Below are positions 26,787-33,831 of a stretch of DNA of 64,000 bases, one piece after another. The stretch's first letter is position 1. Each line of letters opens with the position of its first letter. The stretch covers positions 2,028,559 through 2,092,558 of the forward strand of contig NZ_CP072115.1 of assembly GCF_017639855.1 (NCBI RefSeq), given 5' to 3'. The notes beneath the pieces were generated by a model that was not told the DNA's origin, ran no database searches, and worked only from the letters and a program-made list of their open reading frames with translations. The position numbers and the translations under genes are program-made. The stretch comes from Streptococcus sp. zg-86. GTDB lineage: Bacteria > Bacillota > Bacilli > Lactobacillales > Streptococcaceae.

Positions 26787-27400
26787 TATACTCTATAAAA
26801 ATCAACATCTGACTAGGTTCCACAATTGAGAATTGTGGAAGGTGATAGATAAAACTAGCGTAGCTTGTGTCCTAAAAACCGCAGGGTAACCGAGGGGAGC
26901 TGAGGATTATTTCATAATCCTTAAGAACGTAGACAAACCCTCTAAGCGACAGAAAAGTAGCAAATTCAAAGTGTGGATATCATCTTGAAGCAACTCTTAA
27001 AAATACTGATATAGCGGTATTATTAAGAGTTTTTTATTTCTCAAGTAAAAGAAAAAAGCTTGAAGAAAATTGCCAAAAATGGACTTTTTCTTCAAGCTGA
27101 GGATTATTTCATAATCCTTATTTCCAATCTTCAACAGTCCGCTGGACTGTTGAAGCAAGGTAAATTAACAACAGGAAAAACTGATTGTTACCGAGCTTAC
27201 TATCCTAGTCAAAAAGCCCTAATCGGGCTTTCAACCGCACAATTCAGAAAAACATTACAATGATATTTAAATTTCTGTAGTTTTAAGGTTAGAAAATTTG
27301 CGAGCGTAGCGAGCACAATACCGCCACCTCCGCCGTGCTAAAAGTGGGAGTGAGACAGAAGTCGTGATTTCGTTGAAATCGATTATCCTCGCTCCTTTGT
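26787..27400. repeat. Mosaic of intergenic repeat modules
   Basis: The gene-poor stretch 26472-27501 contains fragments of several repeat families. TATACTCTATAAAAATCAAC at 26787 matches the element at 20561. CACAATTGAGAATTGTG (26821-26837) recurs at 51287-51303. GAGGATTATTTCATAATCC occurs at 26902-26920 and 27099-27117. AACAGTCCGCTGGACTGTT lies within 27130-27155. A GGGAGTGAGACA unit starts at 27345 and matches 51165. ACTTTTTCTTCAAGCTGA occurs at about 27083 and 27478, and AAAGCCCTAATCGGGCTTT at 27213 and 27496. I see no convincing gene in it apart from the small candidate ORF to its left. Confidence 0.65.
26992..27037 (+). terminator. Strong plus-strand terminator hairpin without an adjacent gene
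   Basis: AACTCTTAA (26992-27000) pairs with TTAAGAGTT (27023-27031), with inner AATAC/GTATT pairing, followed by TTTTTTATTT. It is 520 bp beyond the kinase stop. It may end the two-component transcript after a long 3' UTR or end a short unannotated RNA from the repeat region. Confidence 0.65.
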
Positions 27401-27501
27401 TTCTGGGCTCGGGCTAAATTTTACTCCGAAGGAAGTCGCTGATGTCCGAAAGCACATGAGGACGGTAGCAATAAAAAGACTTTTTCTTCAAGCTGAAAGC
27501 C

Positions 27502-28857
27502 CTAATCGGGCTTTTTCTGCTTCCATTCGATTTCTACATGATCAACAGCTCCCTCTTTCATTTCATCTATCATCATGTCTATATGATCTACCAATCTACT
27601 TTGAGGTTCTTGTTTCAAGAGAGTTGCATAAGCTGGGTGTTGATAGATTTTTTCTTCAAACCATTCCTCCGTCAAACGTTCACCTGAAAAAAAGGCAAGA
27701 TTGAGCGGTGTCATAATGTCTGACAGTTGATCTGCCAATTGCCGGTCATAAGCTGCATCATCATGTAAGGCAGTATGAACCATAATGTCACTTGACCGTT
27801 GAAAGACATCCATTAAATATTTTTGATGATCTGCTAAATCAGGATTCGCATTGTTTTTCCACAAGTCAACATCAAGTCTGGTTTGTTGATAAATGAGACG
27901 ATTCTCTTTTAAAGATAGACGACCAATGGTCATAGGATACATAGAAAAAGCGCCATTTACAACCTCTATAAGCTGCGATTGTTTTCCTGTTGATTGAGTG
28001 ATGTGCTGGGTATGAATATGACCAGAAAAGGTTAGTGTAATACCATACTGATCATACAATTCTCGCAAATCAACAGCATTATCCAGTGTAAATCCACTCG
28101 TCGGCGTAGCGTGCTGGTCCAAGACATTATGGTGCATAATCGGAATCACCTGAACTCCCGCTTCCCTAGCCTCCTGCAATTGGGAAGTTATCCAGGTCAA
28201 CGTTTCCTTTTTCAATCGCCCATTCGTCGCAGGAGCACCCTTTCCTAGACCGTCGGCATAGATATTACTATCAATCATCAATAACCAAAGATTTGTAAAG
28301 GGCTTTGCCATATAACTAAGAGAAGATTTATCCCGTTGACTGGCCTGGGCATAACCAAAATCTGTAAAGATTTTTTCAAAGTCCTGTTTGGTGACTTGTG
28401 CTGTCTTAACCTGATTCTCATCCTTAAATTCACGCGCCCAACCACTGGCAATATCATGATTTCCTGGAATAACCAATACTTCTGTACCAACAGCTTCCAT
28501 TACGTTGAACTGTTCTGCCAAGTCTTCCATACTCTTTTTTTCACCATTTAGGCTCAAATCCCCACTAACAAGGAGTAACTTAGGCTTCTCTTTCTTCACT
28601 TGAGCCACCAAGGCATCCATTCTTTCCTTACTATAGCGGACATCTTTTCCTGCTGCTGTGTTTTGAATAATGGAAAAAGCCTTACCATTATCGTGCAGAC
28701 TTGGAGATAGGTAATGCATATCGGTTACAATCCAAATTTGCTCAGATTCAGTCCACTCTTTTGCTAAATAAGAAGCTTGATGCACTTGTTTGGGCATCAA
28801 AAAATAGCCAATCAATGCCCCTAAACACACTAAATAAAGCCAATAACGCTTCTTCAT
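27502..28857 (-). CDS. Membrane-anchored metallophosphoesterase (calcineurin-like)
   Basis: The protein is 451 residues with a single N-terminal membrane segment (about 5-20) and an extracytoplasmic catalytic domain. The dimetal motifs are in order: VTDMHYLSP, SGDLSLNGE, PGNHD, MHHNVLD and SGHIHTQH. It is predicted to hydrolyse a phosphoester at the cell surface; the substrate is unknown. AGGAGG precedes the ATG at 28857. Its stop codon lies inside the hairpin AAAGCCCTAATCGGGCTTT (27496-27514). The hairpin has a T-rich tail only on the opposite strand. The C-terminal 100 residues are a helical tail typical of this streptococcal group. Confidence 0.88.
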   Translation of the reverse strand: MKKRYWLYLVCLGALIGYFLMPKQVHQASYLAKEWTESEQIWIVTDMHYLSPSLHDNGKAFSIIQNTAAGKDVRYSKERMDALVAQVKKEKPKLLLVSGDLSLNGEKKSMEDLAEQFNVMEAVGTEVLVIPGNHDIASGWAREFKDENQVKTAQVTKQDFEKIFTDFGYAQASQRDKSSLSYMAKPFTNLWLLMIDSNIYADGLGKGAPATNGRLKKETLTWITSQLQEAREAGVQVIPIMHHNVLDQHATPTSGFTLDNAVDLRELYDQYGITLTFSGHIHTQHITQSTGKQSQLIEVVNGAFSMYPMTIGRLSLKENRLIYQQTRLDVDLWKNNANPDLADHQKYLMDVFQRSSDIMVHTALHDDAAYDRQLADQLSDIMTPLNLAFFSGERLTEEWFEEKIYQHPAYATLLKQEPQSRLVDHIDMMIDEMKEGAVDHVEIEWKQKKPD

Positions 28858-28964
28858 ACAACCTCCTCCATTCTCTTTCTTATTATACCATCTTCTGCTA
28901 TTTTTTGAAGAAGCCTAGCATGATTCAATAGATGAATTGGATTTTATAGGAAAGAAAACTTTAT

Positions 28965-28999
28965 ACTCGATAAAAAATAAGAGGCTGAGAACGAGCCTC
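28965..28999 (-). terminator. Rho-independent terminator of the FAD lipoprotein gene
   Basis: On the minus strand GAGGCTC and GAGCCTC arms (28981-28999) are followed by TTATTTTTTATC. It starts 20 bp after the stop of the flavoprotein gene. The adjacent TATACTCGATAAAAAATAA resembles the left end of the 20561 repeat. Confidence 0.85.
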
Positions 29000-29018
29000 A
29001 ACCTCCTTATTCACTAGA

Positions 29019-30533
29019 TTATTTTTTCACAAATTTCGCAGATTGTTCACCAGCTTGGCGACCAAATACGATAATATCTGCAACGGCATTACCACCGATA
29101 CGGTTTTTACCGTGAACACCACCTGTTACTTCTCCAGCTGCGTAAAGACCTGGAATTGCCTGACCTTCTTTGTTCAATACTTCTGTATTGGTGTTAATTT
29201 TAAGACCACCCATTGTGTGGTGTACTCCCGGTGCAATTTTGATTGCATAGTAAGGAGCTTTATCTAAAGCATGATCCATACCGCTTGAACGACCAAATGC
29301 TGCATCACTTTTATCTGCAACAGCCTTGTTCCATGTATCCAAGGTTGTTTGTAAGGCATCTGCTGGAACATCAATTGCTTTTGCCAAATCTGCAAGTGTT
29401 TCACCTGATTTCACAAGACCTTTTTTCTCATATTGAGCAATTGCTTTTACGCGGTCTTTCAAGGCTGAATCAAACACCACGTAAGCATAGTTTGGCTCTA
29501 AACCATTGATTGCTGCAGAAACTTTATCACGAGTTTCCAATTCATTGAAGAAACGCTCACCTTTTGCATTCACCAAAATAGCACCTTCTCCACGAATAGC
29601 TTCTGTAATCAAGTACGATTTTTCTTGCTCAACCGTTGGGTGAATTTGGATTTGTTCCATATCAACTGTTGCAGCACCCTTTGCTTCTGCAAGAGCAATA
29701 CCATCACCTGTTGATCCTGGTTGGTTCGTTGTTACATAACCTTTTAGTTTTGGATTCAATTGGGCAACTTTTTCTAAATCAGCACCGAAACCACCTGTTG
29801 CAATCACAACCGCTTTAGCTGCAACTTTCTTAGTTTTGCCATCAATTTTAACTTCAACGCCTGAAATCTTACCGTCTTTTTCTTCAAGATTTGTCACATC
29901 AGCATTGACGAACATTGGAATCTTGCGCTCTGTCAGATTGTGATAAAGACCAGTTACAAGGTAACCACCGACCGCTGAACCATCTGCTGGACGGTGAGTT
30001 CGTTTTTCACTCATACCACCAGTTGTTGTAATGTTGCTAAGAGTAATACCCATACCATCTAACCAGTCGATTGCAGAGGCTGAGTTATCTACTAAATAGC
30101 GAAGCAATTCTGGATCGTTTGTTCCGCCACCACCTTTAAGGGTTTCTTCGTAGAATTTATCGTTTGAATCGTTGATTCCCTCTTTATCTTGGAATTTTGT
30201 TTGAGAAGCATTCATACCTGCAGATGATTTTGCAGTATTTCCACCTACTTCTCCCATTTTCTCAAGGACAGCTACGCTTGCACCTGCATCGTGAGCAGAA
30301 ACTGCTGCAGCCATACCCGCACCACCTGAACCGATAACAACCACATCATAGCTGTCTTTTAATTCTGACGGATCTGTATAGACCTTCTCTGATGCTCCTG
30401 AAACAGCTTCTTCTTTAGAAGATGAAGCAGGGGTTGACGATTCTGCTGTATTGGTTGATTTACTTCCACAAGCAATCAAGAAAACAGCAGCGAACAAACT
30501 TAGTAAGGCACCTAGCCAAACTTTCTTCTTCAT
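29019..30533 (-). CDS. Surface FAD lipoprotein of the flavocytochrome c / fumarate reductase family
   Basis: The protein is 504 residues. A lipoprotein signal ends at FLIACGSK (Cys near residue 22), followed by a Ser/Thr/Glu-rich linker to about residue 55. The FAD-binding domain starts with VVVIGSGGAGMAAAVS, and the FAD-contact motif GLYAAGEVTGGVHGKNRIGG lies near the C-terminus; VHHTMGGL is also conserved in this family. It has neither heme-binding CxxCH motifs nor an FMN-binding domain. It should reduce a fumarate-like or other unsaturated acid outside the membrane; the electron donor is not in the window. It is a single-gene unit with its own terminator. Confidence 0.85.
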   Translation of the reverse strand: MKKKVWLGALLSLFAAVFLIACGSKSTNTAESSTPASSSKEEAVSGASEKVYTDPSELKDSYDVVVIGSGGAGMAAAVSAHDAGASVAVLEKMGEVGGNTAKSSAGMNASQTKFQDKEGINDSNDKFYEETLKGGGGTNDPELLRYLVDNSASAIDWLDGMGITLSNITTTGGMSEKRTHRPADGSAVGGYLVTGLYHNLTERKIPMFVNADVTNLEEKDGKISGVEVKIDGKTKKVAAKAVVIATGGFGADLEKVAQLNPKLKGYVTTNQPGSTGDGIALAEAKGAATVDMEQIQIHPTVEQEKSYLITEAIRGEGAILVNAKGERFFNELETRDKVSAAINGLEPNYAYVVFDSALKDRVKAIAQYEKKGLVKSGETLADLAKAIDVPADALQTTLDTWNKAVADKSDAAFGRSSGMDHALDKAPYYAIKIAPGVHHTMGGLKINTNTEVLNKEGQAIPGLYAAGEVTGGVHGKNRIGGNAVADIIVFGRQAGEQSAKFVKK

Positions 30534-30649
30534 ATTAAACCTTCTCCTTTTTTTAAGTTACCGTATTATTTTACCCTATTTACCAATCGGTTGCAATAGA
30601 TTTTGTAATTATTTTCACAAATAAATTGATTTTCATTTTCATATAAAAC

Positions 30650-30674
30650 AAAAAAACCCACTTGCGTAGGCTTT
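30650..30674 (-). terminator. Rho-independent terminator of rpsD
   Basis: On the minus strand AAAGCCTAC, loop GCAA, and GTGGGTTTT pair with G-T wobbles and run into seven T residues. It lies about 20 bp after the rpsD stop. Confidence 0.75.
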
Positions 30675-30694
30675 CTGTAAGATAATTCTTAAAA

Positions 30695-31306
30695 TTAAAG
30701 CATTTTGTTGTAGAATTCAACGACAAGTGCTTCGTTAATTTCTGGGTTGATTTCGTCGCGTTCTGGAAGGCGAGTTAATGAACCTTCTAATTTATCAGCA
30801 TCGAATGATACGAATGCTGGACGTCCAAGAGTTGCTTCAACTGCTTCAAGGATTGCAGGTACTTTCAATGATTTTTCACGAACTGAAATCACTTGACCTA
30901 CTTCAACACGGTAGCTAGGAATGTCAACGCGTTTTCCGTCAACAAGGATATGACCGTGGTTTACAAATTGACGTGCTTGACGACGAGTAGTTGCAAGACC
31001 TAAACGGTAAACAACGTTGTCCAAACGACGCTCAAGAAGAAGCATGAAGTTAAAACCAAGGATTCCGCCTTTGATTTTTGTAGCTTGTACGAACAAGTTA
31101 CGGAATTGCTTCTCACCCACACCGTAAGAGAAACGAAGTTTTTGTTTTTCAGCCAATTGCAAACCGTATTCTGACAATTTGCTGCGGTTGTTTGGTCCAT
31201 GTTGACCTGGTACGTAGTTACGACGAGCAAGTTCTTTACCTGTACCTGTAAGTGACAAACCAAGACGACGAGCTTGTTTCCAAGATGGTCCTGTATAACG
31301 TGACAT
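30695..31306 (-). CDS. rpsD: 30S ribosomal protein S4
   Basis: This 203-residue primary 16S rRNA-binding protein organises assembly of the small subunit body. It begins MSRYTGPSWKQARRLG and carries the S4 RNA-binding domain from about residue 93 (RRLDNVVYRLGLATTRRQAR). The start is the ATG at 31306 behind GGAGGACATTCTT; an ATG 15 bases upstream lies within the ribosome-binding region. As usual in Firmicutes it is a separate single gene with a long leader and its own promoter and terminator. Confidence 0.97.
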   Translation of the reverse strand: MSRYTGPSWKQARRLGLSLTGTGKELARRNYVPGQHGPNNRSKLSEYGLQLAEKQKLRFSYGVGEKQFRNLFVQATKIKGGILGFNFMLLLERRLDNVVYRLGLATTRRQARQFVNHGHILVDGKRVDIPSYRVEVGQVISVREKSLKVPAILEAVEATLGRPAFVSFDADKLEGSLTRLPERDEINPEINEALVVEFYNKML

Positions 31307-31492
31307 AAGAATGTCCTCCATAAAATAAATTTTTTATGGAAATAGTCTTTGAGAAATCCTGATTCGTGCAGGTACCCTTCGCCTACACAGCTAAGGTTAC
31401 TTCTATTGCAAAGTACCTGTTGACGAGCTTCATATTCCTCTGCTGCTATTTCACACAAGGGATAGTATATCATAGAAAAAAGGCTTTGTAAA
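31307..31492 (-). promoter_or_regulatory. rpsD promoter and approximately 150-nt leader
   Basis: On the minus strand TTTACA (31487-31492), 17-base spacer and TATACT (31464-31469) form the promoter. Transcription should start near 31457, leaving a leader of about 150 nt before the rpsD start. In other Firmicutes the S4 protein represses its own mRNA through such a leader; I see complementary blocks such as GTACCTGC/GCGAAGGGTACC but cannot confirm the fold. The -35 lies inside a hairpin (AAAGGCTTTGTAAAGCCTTT, about 31480-31499). Confidence 0.75.
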
Positions 31493-31511
31493 GCCTTTTG
31501 CATGTTTTATT

Positions 31512-31712
31512 CACGACGTACGCATGAAGAAAATGCATGTAACCATTTTCTAGCTACATGCATTTCTTCAAAATATTTTCACAACATTTACATACGCACA
31601 CCGGATCATCCTCTTTTTCATTTACATTATAACAAAATTTCAGAGTTAAACATATAACTTTTTATGAAAAATCGGTATCTGAAAGCGATATTTTCTTCAT
31701 GCGTTTGTCGTG
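31512..31712. mobile_element. MITE, 201 bp, with terminal inverted repeats and target duplication
   Basis: The left end CACGACGTACGCATGAAGAA (31512 onward) and the inverse of the right end (31690-31712) agree at 21 of 23 positions. The direct repeat ATGTTTTATT lies immediately outside at 31502-31511 and 31713-31722, a perfect 10-bp duplication. The interior has no ORF of note but carries a second large hairpin (TGAAGAAAATGCATGTA paired with TACATGCATTTCTTCA, about 31525-31571). The element lies between the veg stop and the rpsD promoter. Confidence 0.82.
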
Positions 31713-31725
31713 ATGTTTTATTCTA

Positions 31726-31977
31726 CTAATCCAAATAATGAATCAAAATCTTTTCTGTTAACACATCAGAATAGGTATAGGATTCTACATAGGTATTGTT
31801 CGGATCTTCGTATTCTACGATAAAGAGGGATTGGTACACCTCTGTAATTCGACCTTGCTTATTTTTCTCCCGTTTTCGGCCATTTTCAAGGGTTAATTCA
31901 ACAACTTGCCCTTCATGGTTTTTAATATCTTCTTTGATTTGCTTCATCTTAGCAACATCTGTAAATGCATCACTCAT
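31726..31977 (-). CDS. veg: Veg family protein
   Basis: This 83-residue protein has a small beta-barrel (Sm/SH3-like) fold, showing VVELTLENGRKR and the family pattern ending in YSYSDVLTEKI-type sequence (here ESYTYSDVLTEKILI). Bacillus Veg promotes biofilm matrix expression; the role in streptococci is not known. It begins 2 bp after the dnaB stop, so it is translated from the dnaB message. A MITE is inserted 13 bp beyond its stop and may now supply its 3' end. Confidence 0.85.
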   Translation of the reverse strand: MSDAFTDVAKMKQIKEDIKNHEGQVVELTLENGRKREKNKQGRITEVYQSLFIVEYEDPNNTYVESYTYSDVLTEKILIHYLD

Positions 31978-31979
31978 TC

Positions 31980-33335
31980 TTATCCATCCTCTCTCTTGGA
32001 AATACTTGAAAATTTATTGTATTCTTTTTTAAACATCAGTTCAACCGTTCCACGTGCTCCTGAACGGTTTTTTTCAATGATGACTTCAACAGTATCATTT
32101 GGAATTCCCCCCTCTTCTTGACCTCCCCGTTCATAATAATCATCACGATAAAGGAAGGCTACAATATCTGCATCCTGCTCGATCGAACCAGACTCCCGAA
32201 TATCAGACAAGACTGGACGCTTATCTTGACGCTGTTCCACACCACGCGATAGCTGACTAAGCGCAATAACAGGCACTTTCAGCTCTTTAGCCAAAATCTT
32301 CAATTGGCGAGAAATTTCAGAAACTTCCTGTTGACGATTTTCCCGACCGGTGCCTGTAATCAACTGCAAATAGTCAATCAAAATCAAGCCGAGATTGCCT
32401 GTTTCTTGCGCTAATTTCCGAGAACGAGAGCGAATTTCAGTAATCTTAATACCTGGCGTATCATCAATATAGATACTCGCATTGGCCAAATTTGCCTGTG
32501 CCATGGTCAATTTTTGCCATTCTTCATCAGTCAAATGACCTGTACGAATCGAACGGGAGTTAATCATGCCTTCTGCTGCTAACATCCGGTCAACGAGACT
32601 TTCAGCCCCCATTTCTAGGGAAAAGATAGCAACCGTCAATCCTAGTTTGGTACCAATATTTTGTGCAATATTTAAGGCAAAGGCCGTCTTTCCGACCGCT
32701 GGACGCGCCGCCAAAATAATCAACTCTTCTTCATGCAAACCTGTTGTCATCGCATCCAAGGCTGGATAACCCGTCGCAATTCCTGTAATATCAGACGTTT
32801 GTTGCGAGCGTTTTTCCAAATTTTCAAAGTTAATATGTAAAATATCCTCAATCTGCTTAAACCCGCTACGGCTTGCGCCCTCGCTGACATCAATTAAGGC
32901 CTTTTCAGCACGCGCAATAATCTCATCTGACTCATCTGCCCCATCATAGGCTTGATTAATCGAATCCGTCAGACTCGAAATCAGCTTTCGTAAATTTGAT
33001 TTTTCGGCAACAATCTTGGCATAATATTCCGCATTCGCAGAAGTTGGTACAGAATTGATTACTTCTGCCAAATAACTGAGACCGCCAATATTTTCCAAGT
33101 CCCCATGATTAGCTAGATAATTCCGCATGGTGGTCGCATCAATCGCTTCATGACGATCCGACAAGGCAATCATTGCTTTGAAAATCAGCTGGTGGGCGTA
33201 TTTGAAGAAATCGTCTGCTTCAATATATTCGCGAACGAAAACTAATTTTCCCTCATCGATAAAAATTGCACCAAGAACAGACTGTTCTGCCAAAATATCT
33301 TGAGGTTGTACACGCAGTTCATCCAATTCTGCCAA
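31980..33335 (-). CDS. dnaB: Replicative DNA helicase (DnaB family, DnaC in Bacillus nomenclature)
   Basis: This hexameric helicase unwinds DNA at the fork. The N-terminal DnaB domain (about 12-110) is followed by the RecA-like ATPase with Walker A ARPAVGKTAF (about 215) and Walker B LILIDYLQL. The first GTG in frame is at 33344, but TTG at 33335 gives MAELDELRVQPQDIL, which matches the family start and has GGGGGGTGAG at good distance. I therefore use TTG, giving 451 residues; this start is an inference. It follows rplI on the same strand. Confidence 0.93.
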   Translation of the reverse strand: MAELDELRVQPQDILAEQSVLGAIFIDEGKLVFVREYIEADDFFKYAHQLIFKAMIALSDRHEAIDATTMRNYLANHGDLENIGGLSYLAEVINSVPTSANAEYYAKIVAEKSNLRKLISSLTDSINQAYDGADESDEIIARAEKALIDVSEGASRSGFKQIEDILHINFENLEKRSQQTSDITGIATGYPALDAMTTGLHEEELIILAARPAVGKTAFALNIAQNIGTKLGLTVAIFSLEMGAESLVDRMLAAEGMINSRSIRTGHLTDEEWQKLTMAQANLANASIYIDDTPGIKITEIRSRSRKLAQETGNLGLILIDYLQLITGTGRENRQQEVSEISRQLKILAKELKVPVIALSQLSRGVEQRQDKRPVLSDIRESGSIEQDADIVAFLYRDDYYERGGQEEGGIPNDTVEVIIEKNRSGARGTVELMFKKEYNKFSSISKREDG

Positions 33336-33367
33336 GATTCTCACCCCCCATCTCTACTACAATTTAC

Positions 33368-33820
33368 TTAGGCTTCCTTAATGCTTAAGTTAATAACACC
33401 TGTCACATCTTGATAAATTTTCACAGGAACATCGATCAAGCCAACCGCACGAATTGGATGATCCAACTGGATATTCCGCTTGTCTATCTTAATACCGAAT
33501 TGTTTTTCCAACTCCTCAGCAATTTTCTTGCTCGTGATAGAGCCAAACGTACGACCGTCTGGACCAACTTTTTCAATAAAGGAAACAAGTGTCTTCTCTT
33601 CAGCTAATCTCGCCTTAATCGTTTCTGCTTCTGCTAACATCTCAGCATGGGCTTTTTCTTGCGATTTTTGTTTACCACGTAATTCACTAATGGCTTGATT
33701 AGTTGCTTCCTTGGCAAGATTTTTCTTAATCAAGAAATTTTGGGCGTATCCGGTTGGAACTTCCTTAATTTCTCCTTTTTTACCTTTTCCTTTTACATCT
33801 GCTAAAAAAATAACTTTCAT
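33368..33820 (-). CDS. rplI: 50S ribosomal protein L9
   Basis: The protein is 150 residues and begins MKVIFLADVKGKGKKGE, the conserved L9 N-terminal domain that binds 23S rRNA domain V, followed by the long connecting helix (about 40-75) and C-terminal domain. AGGAGG precedes the ATG. It lies 11 bp after gdpP and about 30 bp before dnaB. The order gdpP-rplI-dnaB is conserved across streptococci, so the three are an operon. Confidence 0.97.
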   Translation of the reverse strand: MKVIFLADVKGKGKKGEIKEVPTGYAQNFLIKKNLAKEATNQAISELRGKQKSQEKAHAEMLAEAETIKARLAEEKTLVSFIEKVGPDGRTFGSITSKKIAEELEKQFGIKIDKRNIQLDHPIRAVGLIDVPVKIYQDVTGVINLSIKEA

Positions 33821-33831
33821 GTGGATTCCTC

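Noticed and set aside
27060..27263. 67-codon open frame on the plus strand
   Set aside because: It consists of intergenic repeat modules (hairpins and palindromes), has no ribosome-binding site and no protein character.
27456..27704. 82-codon open frame on the plus strand
   Set aside because: It is partly repeat and partly the antisense of the phosphoesterase gene.
31000..31503. 167-codon minus-strand frame over the rpsD leader
   Set aside because: It is a frame shadow of rpsD plus leader sequence; rpsD itself is unambiguous.
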